The position numbers and the translations under genes are program-made. The notes below the pieces were generated by a model. It saw nothing but the letters and a program-made list of their open reading frames with translations. It did no database searches and was not told where the DNA came from. Positions 1 through 8,422 of a DNA stretch of 64,000 nt are shown here, piece after piece. Origin of the DNA: Mangrovibacterium sp041596335 (GTDB lineage Bacteria; Bacteroidota; Bacteroidia; Bacteroidales; Prolixibacteraceae); NCBI RefSeq assembly GCF_041596335.1, contig NZ_JBFHIT010000002.1, positions 1 through 64,000 on the forward strand, read 5' to 3'. Positions within the stretch are counted from its first letter, which is position 1. Each line of letters starts with the position of its first letter.

Positions 1-1089
1 TTATGCTTTTGTTCCTGTTGTGGTTTGATGTAAAATGACCAAGACTTTCAACCAAAAGGCTTAATGGGAGTAAACGCCGCGCGTTGTGGTTTGATGTAAA
101 ATGACCAAGACTTTCAACAACATTTTAAAAACAAAAGAGTAATTATAAGTTGTGGTTTGATGTAAAATGACCAAGACTTTCAACAACCAGTAAATTGCTG
201 TATGTATCAATCACGTTGTGGTTTGATGTAAAATGACCAAGACTTTCAACACTTTGTTTCTGAATACCCCCAAAGATTATGTTGTGGTTTGATGTAAAAT
301 GACCAAGACTTTCAACGATAACGGGAAATGGTCAGGATTCAATGCCGTTGTGGTTTGATGTAAAATGACCAAGACTTTCAACTTCGTTCTTCGTCCTGCT
401 TTAACTTTACAGTTGTGGTTTGATGTAAAATGACCAAGACTTTCAACCAAGATGATGTATTAGATTTAGCAAATTCAGTTGTGGTTTGATGTAAAATGAC
501 CAAGACTTTCAACTCCAGCAGCATGTTTTCGCGCGTTCCTATAGTTGTGGTTTGATGTAAAATGACCAAGACTTTCAACTTTACGAAGACTACAATGAGC
601 TTGACAAGCGTTGTGGTTTGATGTAAAATGACCAAGACTTTCAACGAAACGAGAGGGCGCTCTGGGCGTGAAGGGGTTGTGGTTTGATGTAAAATGACCA
701 AGACTTTCAACTGCCTCCAATCACGGGGAGTATCGGGTGTGGTTGTGGTTTGATGTAAAATGACCAAGACTTTCAACTTTGTGGTCAACATTTGGTTCAT
801 CCCAAAGTTGTGGTTTGATGTAAAATGACCAAGACTTTCAACAAGGACTCGATCATCCCCGAGTTTGTCGAGTTGTGGTTTGATGTAAAATGACCAAGAC
901 TTTCAACATTATACCAATTACATATCCATGCTCTTCAGTTGTGGTTTGATGTAAAATGACCAAGACTTTCAACTTCGTCATACTCTAACAGATGTTCCTT
1001 CGTGTTGTGGTTTGATGTAAAATGACCAAGACTTTCAACTCCAGGTTGACAGCCACCTCCTCCGGACTGGTTGTGGTTTGATGTAAAAA
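1..1089. CRISPR. CRISPR array, 16 full repeats plus one truncated repeat
   Basis: Sixteen essentially identical 36-bp repeats start at 17, 83, 149, 215, 281, 347, 412, 478, 544, 610, 676, 742, 807, 872, 938 and 1004. Each begins GTTGTGGTTTGATGTA and ends GACTTTCAAC. A seventeenth repeat at 1070 keeps only about its first 19 bases before running into an A-tract. Spacers are 30 bp, except three of 29 bp (383-411, 778-806, 843-871), and none resembles another. Bases 1-16 are the end of a further spacer, so the array continues off the left edge. The degenerate copy at the right marks the usual leader-distal end, so the leader, and probably the cas genes, would lie to the left. The 36+30 unit and GTTG/CAAC ends fit type II or type VI-B; no cas gene is visible here to decide. 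Confidence 0.97.
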
Positions 1090-1260
1090 AAAACCAGCCT
1101 TTATTGAGCTTCGATCACATCGATAGCTTTTTGGACGGAATTAAATCGCTACACGCGCACACTTATGCTGGGCAATAGCGCGTGGGACTTTAAGCTGATT
1201 AAAGTGTTTAATTGCAGTGGAATACGTATATTTATAGCTTTCGCGATTTGATGAGCTGTG
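1085..1260 (-). ncRNA. Candidate structured RNA next to the CRISPR trailer (possible tracrRNA)
   Basis: Read on the minus strand, bases 1253-1241 (CATCAAATCGCGA) can pair with positions 2-14 of the CRISPR repeat without a break if G-U pairs are allowed. Downstream come a hairpin with a perfect 7-bp stem (1152-1158 with 1178-1184), a second hairpin (1107-1115 with 1119-1128, one bulge) and a T-run (1093-1085) directly against the truncated last repeat. This arrangement of anti-repeat, hairpins and T-tract is that of a tracrRNA from a type II system. The repeat segment is G/U-rich, so a match of this length can occur by chance, and no promoter is obvious. It is offered as a hypothesis. Confidence 0.3.
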
Positions 1261-1487
1261 TCTTTTTAGTTTCAGCCAAAACTGGTTATAGTATAAGACT
1301 GGCGTTATCCCGCCTCTGAAAAAACCGTGAAAACGAACTATTGGTGAGCCAGGAAAACAGGTTTTCGAATTTCTGTCGATTTTTATTGCCGAGGGGTTTG
1401 CATTTGCCTTGAAAAAATGGAATTAATGACAGGCGAAATGGTAATTTTGAAGTTAACGATTAGCAACTCTTTTAATACAGTACTACC
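1090..1487. other. Intergenic region between CRISPR array and SDR gene
   Basis: No convincing coding sequence. The left half holds the candidate minus-strand RNA described separately. The right half has a small hairpin GGCG/CGCC (1301-1304 with 1311-1314) and a GAAAA/TTTTC inverted repeat near 1352-1366. It presumably also contains the promoter of the SDR gene at 1488, which I cannot place with confidence. Confidence 0.6.
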
Positions 1488-2255
1488 ATGGAAAATAATA
1501 AACTAACCGGAAAGAATGTTCTTATAACCGCAGGTGCTCAGGGAATTGGTGAGGCAATTACCAGACATTTTATTGCTAGTGGAGCCAATGTTGCCATCCA
1601 TTATTTTTCCAGTGCTGATACCGCTAACCAATTGATTGAATACGCAACTGCCAAAGGACAAAAAGCGGTCGCTATAAGTGGGGATCTGACAAAAGAATCC
1701 GATGCGAATGCAATGGTCGGAAAAGCGGTTGAAGCTTTGGGGAGCCTGGATATCCTGATCAATAACGCAGGTTCGTTGGTTGCGCGTAAAATGCTGAGCG
1801 AAATCGATGCTGCATTCTGGTATAAGGTAATGGACATCAACCTTACCTCGATGATGTTTGTCACGCGAGCCGCAACTCCTTTTCTGGTAAAAAATGAAAA
1901 TAGCAGTATTGTTAATTTGGCATCGCTTGCCGGGCGTAAAGGGGGGCACCCAGGGTCGCTGGCTTATTCTGCCAGCAAGGGAGCTATTCTAACATTCACA
2001 CGAGCACTATCTGCCGAATTGGGGCCTCAGGGTACACGAGTCAACGCCGTAGCTCCGGGACTCATTCTTGGTACTTCATTTCACAACACTCATACAACAA
2101 AAGAATCAGCGGATGCAACAATCGCCGGTATTCCAATTCAGCGAGCAGGCAATGCCGACGATGTAGCGCGAGCGGTTTTATATCTGGCTTCTGAATACGA
2201 CGGCTTTATTACAGGTGCTACACTCGACATCAACGGCGGAGTTTATAATATGTAG
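1488..2255 (+). CDS. SDR-family NAD(P)-dependent oxidoreductase
   Basis: A 255-residue classical short-chain dehydrogenase/reductase, the normal length for the family. The Rossmann glycine motif is near residue 15 (TAGAQGIG), NNAG follows in the middle, and the catalytic Tyr160/Lys164 pair sits in YSASK. No signal peptide, so it is cytosolic. The family oxidises or reduces sugars, sugar acids and acyl carriers. A FucU-type mutarotase follows 124 bp downstream and a fucosidase-rich locus lies beyond, so an L-fucose or deoxy-ketoaldonate dehydrogenase is a reasonable guess. The sequence alone does not separate this from a FabG-like reductase. Confidence 0.9.
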   Translation: MENNKLTGKNVLITAGAQGIGEAITRHFIASGANVAIHYFSSADTANQLIEYATAKGQKAVAISGDLTKESDANAMVGKAVEALGSLDILINNAGSLVARKMLSEIDAAFWYKVMDINLTSMMFVTRAATPFLVKNENSSIVNLASLAGRKGGHPGSLAYSASKGAILTFTRALSAELGPQGTRVNAVAPGLILGTSFHNTHTTKESADATIAGIPIQRAGNADDVARAVLYLASEYDGFITGATLDINGGVYNM

Positions 2256-2316
2256 CTCCTCGTTAAATTGGATGTGAATAAACGCTAAACCAACGATAAT
2301 TGATCGTTATGAAACT

Positions 2317-2351
2317 GAAAACACAAGGTGCTATTTAGCTCCCTGTGTTTC
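2317..2351 (+). terminator. Imperfect hairpin between SDR and mutarotase genes
   Basis: AACACA (2320-2325) pairs with TGTGTT (2344-2349), and an inner GCTA/TAGC stem extends the structure. There is no long T-run after it, so it may act as an attenuator or RNA-processing element rather than a full terminator. Confidence 0.4.
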
Positions 2352-2379
2352 TGTATTTAATTGTTTAAAAGATAAATTT

Positions 2380-2814
2380 ATGCTAAAGACTCCGGTAATA
2401 CACCCAACAATTATGGAAGTGCTTGCACGTTCAGGCCATTTTGCACAAGTCGTCATTGCAGACGGAAATTTACCAGTCGGTGCTATGACCGGCCCGAACT
2501 CTACCACCGTACATCTCAACTTTCGTCCGGGACTACTGGACGCTCTCACCGTGCTTGAAGGCATTCTGGAAGTCTGTCCTGTTCAAGGTGCAATTGTCAT
2601 GGAAAAGCCTGCTGAAGCAAACGCAGAGATCCATGATGCTTATAAACAATTATTGGGCGACGTAACCTGGGACGAGATGGAACGCTGGGCTTTCTACGAC
2701 AAAATCAGAGAACCTGCCACCACATTAATCATACAAACAGGCGAACAGCGTCGTTTCGCTAATTTGATTCTAACCGTCGGTGTCGTGAAAATGGCCGAAG
2801 AAAGTAACTTTTAG
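2380..2814 (+). CDS. fucU: RbsD/FucU-family sugar mutarotase
   Basis: This 144-residue protein has the FucU/RbsD layout: an N-terminal segment with the conserved catalytic histidine (His20, in RSGHFAQ), then VIADGNLP, a central LLDALTVLEGILEVCP segment, and a C-terminal TGE...FANLILTVGVV strand. The family interconverts pyranose anomers of fucose or ribose in the cytoplasm so that downstream enzymes receive the right form. The central and C-terminal parts look more like FucU than RbsD. Its place beside an SDR and upstream of a fucosidase locus fits L-fucose use. FucU versus RbsD is judged by eye only. Confidence 0.82.
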   Translation: MLKTPVIHPTIMEVLARSGHFAQVVIADGNLPVGAMTGPNSTTVHLNFRPGLLDALTVLEGILEVCPVQGAIVMEKPAEANAEIHDAYKQLLGDVTWDEMERWAFYDKIREPATTLIIQTGEQRRFANLILTVGVVKMAEESNF

Positions 2815-2902
2815 CGGATCTTTCGGTTCGGTAAAAGTCCAACCGGAACTCAACCGGAGTTAGATATTCCGATTGCTGAATGCGACCTGCAAGATTGTTT
2901 TC

Positions 2903-2940
2903 ATTCGTGCCTGAAAATGGCGAATTCGTGCTTAAAATCC
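2903..2940 (+). promoter_or_regulatory. Direct repeat ATTCGTGC, 21 bp apart, upstream of the fusion gene
   Basis: ATTCGTGC occurs at 2903-2910 and 2924-2931, each followed by a similar A-rich stretch. The 21-bp start-to-start spacing puts both copies on the same DNA face. LytTR-type regulators bind paired direct repeats at about this spacing, and a LytTR regulator is encoded convergently at 6579-7292. The link between site and regulator is an inference. Confidence 0.35.
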
Positions 2941-3042
2941 TTCAGAACATAAATTGTATTTCTGATTGAGCGTTGGTTGTTGTTCATTTACTATGATTTT
3001 AATTTCAACTGATTTTTCAATGTTGATTCAAGCTATAAACGA

Positions 3043-6000
3043 ATGAAAAGAATACAGCTGATAATTGGTGCGATTCTGTGCATAAGCACTCAATTGCAAG
3101 CCGAACGAATATATGTAAATGGTAGTGCTCGAGGCAACAATAACGGAAGCTCGTGGCCGAATGCCTACACCGATTTGCAGAAAGCGATCGAAAAAGCTAC
3201 ACCCGGCGATGAAATCTGGGTTGCCAAACACACCTATTATCCTACCGATGGAAATGACAGAACCGCTACTTTCAGACTGAAAGAGAACGTAAGTGTTTAT
3301 GGTGGTTTTAACGGGACGGAAAAAGAGCTTGTTCAACGAAACTGGGAGTTAAATGCATGCATCCTTAGTGGGAACATTGGCGATAAAACGATAAAAACGG
3401 ATAATTCGATGCATGTGGTAAGCACGGCCAACAATGCAGTGCTGGATGGCTTCATTGTTGAAGATGGCTATGCGATGGCAGAACGGGGAGCCGGAAGAAT
3501 GGGTGTTGGTGGTGAAGGAAGGAAAGGGCCGGAGGGCGGAAAGCCTCAAACCCATACCACTCCGGGAAGCATTGCTCAATCGTCGAACACGAACGCGGGA
3601 GGTGGGATCTTAAACTTTAAAACCTGTGCTACGATTCGAAATACGGTTGTTCGGAATTGCTCGGCCGGTAAAGGCGGTGGTGTTTATAATATGACCAATA
3701 CATCTGAACGCCCGGATAACAATTCGCCATCACCGGTGTTTATCAATGTAAAATTCCAAGGCAACTACGCCACGATGCGGGGAGGAGCGATGCAAAACGA
3801 TATGGGAACCAACCCGGTCCTCATCAATTGCGAATTCACCCAAAACGAGTGTGGTGCTAAAGGTGGAGCGCTTTACAACGATTTTACCTGCTCGCCGATT
3901 CTTATCGGCTGTGTTTTTGAAAACAACAAAGCCCATGATGCCGCAGCCATTGGCAACGATGGATCTTCGTCGCCAATTATTGTCGATACCAGGATTGTGA
4001 ACAATGTTGTCGAATCGCAAGGGGCGGGCTTGTATCAGGGGTCGTACAATGCCAATATGCGAGGAAGAGGAAATATGCCGTTGGTGATTAATTCGGTTGT
4101 CAAAAACAATCATTCTACCACCAACGGACTGGATAACATCATTAATTGGGGCGAAGACTGGATCTATTCCTGGAATTCGGAAATTGAGGGTTTCAGTCAT
4201 TCTATTGATAAGCTGGATGCCAAATATGCCGGATTACTAGAGATCGCTGAGAAGATTAAAACACAAACAGCCGAAGACATTGATCGGCTTTATACCGATA
4301 AAGTAAAAGCATACCTGAATATAAATACAACTCCCGGATCCAACGGGAAAGGAGGTCGCCAGGGCTTTGGCACTGATCGTAAACTTAGCAAAACGGCAGA
4401 GATTCCTCAGCATGTTGTTTACGTAAAATCGGGCTCTGAAAACGGGAATGGGAAAAGTTGGGAGAATGCTTTCAATTCGCTGCAGGATGCTATTGATAAG
4501 GCGTATACAGATGGCGGAGGTGAAGTGTGGGTTGCTGCCGGAACATACAAACCCACCACAAAAGATACCCGTAGCGCGAGTTTCGCGATGAAAAGCGGAG
4601 TGGCCGTTTACGGTGGATTTACCGGAGATGAGCAAAACAAAGCGGAGCGTAATTACGAGCGAAACAAAACCATTTTAAGTGGCGACATTGGCTGGGCGGG
4701 TCGAATGGAAGACAACAGTTACCATGTAGTTTTAGGTAGCCTAAACTCCATTATTGATGGTTTTACAATTGCTTATGGTTATGCCGATGGCAAATTGATT
4801 GATCGATTTGGTGGCGGGCTCTATTGCTGGGGAAACGAGAGTTCCACCATCGTGAAAAACACGGTATTTACAAATAATTATGCCGAAGATGGCGGTGCCG
4901 TTTTTTGCTTTGCCGATGTGCTTTCGTATTTCGAAAATGTTCAGTTTGTCAAAAACAAAGCGTTGCTTGGCGGAGCTGCTGCTTTTCGCTTTGGTTCTTC
5001 GTGCGAACTGCAAAATTGCTCGTTTAGTGCCAATACCGCGAGCTCGCGGGGTGGTGCAATGGTTATAAATTATGGCTCGAATGTGATTGTTAATCAATCC
5101 TCTTTTTCTAATAACGAAACCCATGGCAATGGTGGCGCGATATGGGTCGACGATCAGGCGTCGCAATATGGTGGTACAAGTCCGGTGATTACCGATTGTA
5201 CCTTTGCCAACAACATAGCCGGTTTTTATGGTGGCGCAATTCACAATTATAACGTGGCCACCACGCAAATAAAAGATTGTCTTTTTAACGGCAACGAAGC
5301 GAAATATGGCAACGACATTGCCAATACTCTTCGCTGCCAAGTGAGCATATCGGGTAATAAAAACCCGAACACAGATATTTACGACGACAATGGCGGCAAT
5401 GGTGAACCAATGGTACGCGCGACCAGTCAGCCCAATAGAACGCTGACACTTGATGATGTCGACTTTAGTGTGACGATAATTGGTTCGGGCAGTCCGGTGT
5501 ATAACCCTGAACGTTCGCAACCATCGGCACTGGTACAATACAAAGGCACAACGATTTTGGTAGATATGGGAAACGGCACAAAAACACAACTGGAAAAGCT
5601 GGGTTTGACAGGTCGGAATTTGCCCGACGCCTTGTTGCTCACTCATCACCACATCGACCACAACGATGAGTTTATCTCGCTGGTACATGATAAGTTGATG
5701 ACGCGCAACGAATTTTTGGTGGCGGGTCCCTCGCCAATTGATGAAATGACCCAATATGTCGCTAAGTTTTATGCTGAAGATTTGAACTATCGGATGAGTG
5801 GTGCAGGACGTACATTTGATGAAAACACCATCAACGCCAACGTTAAAGTATTGGAAGGAGGCGAGCAGTTTGAATACAAAGGCATTAAAATATCGACCAT
5901 TGAGGTGCCTCACAGCATTAAAACCATTGCCTATCGGTTTGATGTTGATGGCCAGTCGATTGTTATTACAGGCGACCTGACCTATACGCCAGACTTGCAA

Positions 6001-6567
6001 AAATTGGCGGAAGGCGCCGACATCATGGTCATTGATGGCAAGGTTTCAACAGGACGAACGTCAGGCACCGGCACGGCAAAACGGAATAACTCAGCTTCAT
6101 CCTCAGTCTTAGCGCATGCATCATTAGCCGATGTCGCTAAAATGGCCGTGGAATCAAATCCAAAAATGATGGTGCTGACCCATTTGGGAAATCAAAAAGC
6201 AGACGAAAGTGCTACGAAGGAGAGCTATGCCGAATTAGGATACAAAGGCGAAGTGGTCATCGCTGCTGATTTTCTGACGATTACACCGGATGGCCAACGT
6301 TTTATGTTGCAGAAGCAAGATACAACGGGTAAAAGCAATCAGTCAAAAGGTTGGAAAAGTTCCGGAAAGGACGCGAGATCAGGTATTAGGAATCAAAGCA
6401 CGAACCAACAGGGAACCCCGATGGAACGTTTCGATCGTAACGGCGACAACCGAATTAGCCGGGATGAAGCGCAGGGGCTTATGCTGGAAAACTTCGAGAA
6501 AATTGATCTAAATGGCGATGGCTATATTTCTGGCGATGAACTGCTAAACAGAAGAAAAGGCCGATGA
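3043..6567 (+). CDS. Secreted beta-helix / metallo-beta-lactamase-fold / EF-hand fusion protein
   Basis: A 1174-residue protein with a signal peptide (about residues 1-20). Residues 22-450 and 457-800 are two related Gly/Asn-rich parallel beta-helix regions of the polymorphic-outer-membrane-protein type. Each opens with the same plan: YV.GS, SW.NA, VYGGF, ILSG.IG. Residues about 805-1090 form a metallo-beta-lactamase-fold hydrolase with the metal site H868-x-H870-x-D872-H873, a later GDLTYT and a THLG histidine. The C-terminus carries two EF-hand calcium loops near 1131-1142 and 1155-1166. It is therefore a predicted exported, calcium-binding, probably zinc-dependent hydrolase carried on a beta-helix that may bind or cut carbohydrate. 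The substrate is unknown. The gene ends 12 bp from the convergent LytTR gene and has candidate direct-repeat operators upstream. Confidence 0.88.
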   Translation: MKRIQLIIGAILCISTQLQAERIYVNGSARGNNNGSSWPNAYTDLQKAIEKATPGDEIWVAKHTYYPTDGNDRTATFRLKENVSVYGGFNGTEKELVQRNWELNACILSGNIGDKTIKTDNSMHVVSTANNAVLDGFIVEDGYAMAERGAGRMGVGGEGRKGPEGGKPQTHTTPGSIAQSSNTNAGGGILNFKTCATIRNTVVRNCSAGKGGGVYNMTNTSERPDNNSPSPVFINVKFQGNYATMRGGAMQNDMGTNPVLINCEFTQNECGAKGGALYNDFTCSPILIGCVFENNKAHDAAAIGNDGSSSPIIVDTRIVNNVVESQGAGLYQGSYNANMRGRGNMPLVINSVVKNNHSTTNGLDNIINWGEDWIYSWNSEIEGFSHSIDKLDAKYAGLLEIAEKIKTQTAEDIDRLYTDKVKAYLNINTTPGSNGKGGRQGFGTDRKLSKTAEIPQHVVYVKSGSENGNGKSWENAFNSLQDAIDKAYTDGGGEVWVAAGTYKPTTKDTRSASFAMKSGVAVYGGFTGDEQNKAERNYERNKTILSGDIGWAGRMEDNSYHVVLGSLNSIIDGFTIAYGYADGKLIDRFGGGLYCWGNESSTIVKNTVFTNNYAEDGGAVFCFADVLSYFENVQFVKNKALLGGAAAFRFGSSCELQNCSFSANTASSRGGAMVINYGSNVIVNQSSFSNNETHGNGGAIWVDDQASQYGGTSPVITDCTFANNIAGFYGGAIHNYNVATTQIKDCLFNGNEAKYGNDIANTLRCQVSISGNKNPNTDIYDDNGGNGEPMVRATSQPNRTLTLDDVDFSVTIIGSGSPVYNPERSQPSALVQYKGTTILVDMGNGTKTQLEKLGLTGRNLPDALLLTHHHIDHNDEFISLVHDKLMTRNEFLVAGPSPIDEMTQYVAKFYAEDLNYRMSGAGRTFDENTINANVKVLEGGEQFEYKGIKISTIEVPHSIKTIAYRFDVDGQSIVITGDLTYTPDLQKLAEGADIMVIDGKVSTGRTSGTGTAKRNNSASSSVLAHASLADVAKMAVESNPKMMVLTHLGNQKADESATKESYAELGYKGEVVIAADFLTITPDGQRFMLQKQDTTGKSNQSKGWKSSGKDARSGIRNQSTNQQGTPMERFDRNGDNRISRDEAQGLMLENFEKIDLNGDGYISGDELLNRRKGR

Positions 6568-6578
6568 AAAGCAGCTTC

Positions 6579-7292
6579 CTAATTCATCGAATTACGATCT
6601 AAATAGGCTTGAAATTTGGCTTTATATTGCTCGCTGACGTTGATGCGAACTTTCCCAAAAACGATCTGTCCGCGTTCAATTAGGCTTATTTTATGAAGGT
6701 TGACCAGGTAAGAGCGATGGACGCGCATGAACTTTGCCGGCGACAATTTTTCCTCTACGCTTTTCATGCTTAACAAAGTCATTATGGGGTTGCTGCCTTC
6801 AATATGAAATTTTAGATATCCACCCTTACCTTCAATAAAATTGATCTGATCCACAGCTACCCGCACCATTTTAAATCCCGACTTTAGAAACAGATATCGA
6901 TCGTTCAAACCAGCGTTTTCCTCGTCAACTTTAAATCGTTCGAAGTAGGCTTTCGCTTTATTGGCCGACTTTAAAAAAGTAGCATAATCCAGTGGTTTCA
7001 ATAGGTAATCCAGCGCTTCCACCTTAAAACCTTCTGCAGCGTATTGGCTATAAGCCGTTGTGAAAATAATTTTAGGAGCGTTCGTCAACGATTTCACAAA
7101 ATCCATCCCGTTAAGGTTGGGCATTTCTATATCAACAAACATCAAATCAATAGCCTTGTCGTTCAAAAAAACGAGGGCTTCGAGCGCACTCTCAAAAGTA
7201 CCCACCAATTCAATGAAAGGCGTTTTATCAACGTATAGTTCCAACTGTTGTAAGGCAAGTGGTTCGTCATCAATAGCAATGCACTTAATCAT
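6579..7292 (-). CDS. LytTR-family response regulator
   Basis: 237 residues with an N-terminal receiver domain (acidic pair in IDDEP near residue 8, phospho-acceptor Asp54 in FVDIEMPNLNG, and a KPLD lysine) followed by a LytTR DNA-binding domain (FIEGKGGYLKF, FMRVHRSYLVN). Its start overlaps the 3' end of the sensor kinase gene by 8 bp, so the two are translationally coupled. Proteins of this type activate a small set of nearby genes by binding spaced direct repeats. The obvious neighbour target is the convergent fusion gene at 3043. Confidence 0.95.
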   Translation of the reverse strand: MIKCIAIDDEPLALQQLELYVDKTPFIELVGTFESALEALVFLNDKAIDLMFVDIEMPNLNGMDFVKSLTNAPKIIFTTAYSQYAAEGFKVEALDYLLKPLDYATFLKSANKAKAYFERFKVDEENAGLNDRYLFLKSGFKMVRVAVDQINFIEGKGGYLKFHIEGSNPIMTLLSMKSVEEKLSPAKFMRVHRSYLVNLHKISLIERGQIVFGKVRINVSEQYKAKFQAYLDRNSMN

Positions 7293-8352
7293 GACCGATT
7301 GGGATTTTTAATTGAATATTGAATTGATCTGGCTCGTCTGAAATGCTTAAATCATAAGCGGTTTCGTACAGTAAATGCAATTGTTTTTGAAGATTTTCCA
7401 GGCCAATCCCGGTTTTCTGCGCTGTTTCAATTTGAATGTTTTTACTGTTTCGGCTTTTAAAAATAAGATAATCATCAACAATCGTTGCCGAAATTTCAAT
7501 AAAGGATGGCTTCGAATAATCCACTCCGTATTTAAAGGCATTTTCAACGATCGATACAAACAAAAATGATGGAATCATCCGGTCGCTGTCTTCCACTTGG
7601 AAAGCAACGTCGATCCTCACTCTTTTTGAACAACGCAGCCGCATTAAGTTAATATATGAATTTAGAAACCCGAACTCCGCTTTTATGCTTGCTTTTTCCT
7701 TGGTTCCTTCGTTGAGCATATGCCGCATCAACTCAGATAGCCGGATCACAGATCTTCCGGCTTTATCGGGATCTATCGCAATTAGAGCATGAATATTATT
7801 CAACGTATTCATGAAAAAATGAGGCCCAATTTGGTTTCTCAGAAAAGATAACTCGGTTTGCAAAAGGAGCTTCTTTTGCTCCTCGTGTTGTTTATCTTCT
7901 TTTTGTCGTTGTATTAAAAGTTTGATGGTGTTGTTCAATCCAATAATAAGAATCGCCATGATGAGCCGTTCGCCTAACAAATCACTTTTGGCTTTAATTG
8001 GTCTACGAGGCAAAACCGATCCATTCGGGTGGTCAAACAGCCAACTGATAAGCAGGTGCATTTGAGTGCTTAGCAAAACGATAACAGTTACCAGCACCGA
8101 AACAGAGATCAGGTAGTATACCAGTCGTTTTTTTAGCAGAAGATAAGGCGCAAGAATAGTTGTGTTAATCAGGAAAATAATGATAAAAGGAGTCAAACGA
8201 ATCCATTCAATATAGATTCGCGACCATCGAAGTTCGCCTAAGTTGCTGAGGATGGAAAACAAGGAACCCGTAAACATGAGAAGCCACATCAGCAAATAGA
8301 TGATACTTTCGGTTCTGTTAATTTGGTCGATCTTAGTTAACCACTTTCGCAT
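7285..8352 (-). CDS. Sensor histidine kinase, LytS/YehU type (His_kinase family)
   Basis: From the ATG at 8352 the protein has 355 residues. The open frame extends upstream to 8463, but those first 37 codons look non-conserved and overlap the broken phosphoesterase frame, so I prefer 8352. Four membrane segments occupy the N-terminal half. The phospho-accepting histidine is His178 in IGPHFFMNTLNN, and the ATP-binding domain has VENAFKYGV near the end. It forms a two-component pair with the overlapping LytTR regulator. The signal sensed is unknown because there is no recognisable periplasmic sensor domain. Confidence 0.92.
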   Translation of the reverse strand: MRKWLTKIDQINRTESIIYLLMWLLMFTGSLFSILSNLGELRWSRIYIEWIRLTPFIIIFLINTTILAPYLLLKKRLVYYLISVSVLVTVIVLLSTQMHLLISWLFDHPNGSVLPRRPIKAKSDLLGERLIMAILIIGLNNTIKLLIQRQKEDKQHEEQKKLLLQTELSFLRNQIGPHFFMNTLNNIHALIAIDPDKAGRSVIRLSELMRHMLNEGTKEKASIKAEFGFLNSYINLMRLRCSKRVRIDVAFQVEDSDRMIPSFLFVSIVENAFKYGVDYSKPSFIEISATIVDDYLIFKSRNSKNIQIETAQKTGIGLENLQKQLHLLYETAYDLSISDEPDQFNIQLKIPIGHD

Positions 8353-8422
8353 TCTCTGTTGAATTAAATTCCGATTGCTGGAACAATTTTCATGGTCGCT
8401 TATTTTACAATTTTTGCGGAAC

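Noticed and set aside
378..800. Minus-strand open frame of 140 codons with a repeated LKVLVILHQTTT peptide
   Set aside because: It is the CRISPR repeat and spacers read through by chance; the peptide period follows the 66-bp array unit.
1301..1314. GGCG/CGCC hairpin after ATAAGACTGGC as a + strand tracrRNA nexus
   Set aside because: The preceding sequence has no adequate complement to the CRISPR repeat in either orientation; the minus-strand candidate pairs better.
4741..6000. Minus-strand open frame of 419 codons opposite the fusion gene
   Set aside because: It lies wholly inside the 1174-residue gene, whose domains are clear, and its translation has no recognisable motifs; the repetitive Gly/Asn codons keep the opposite frame open.
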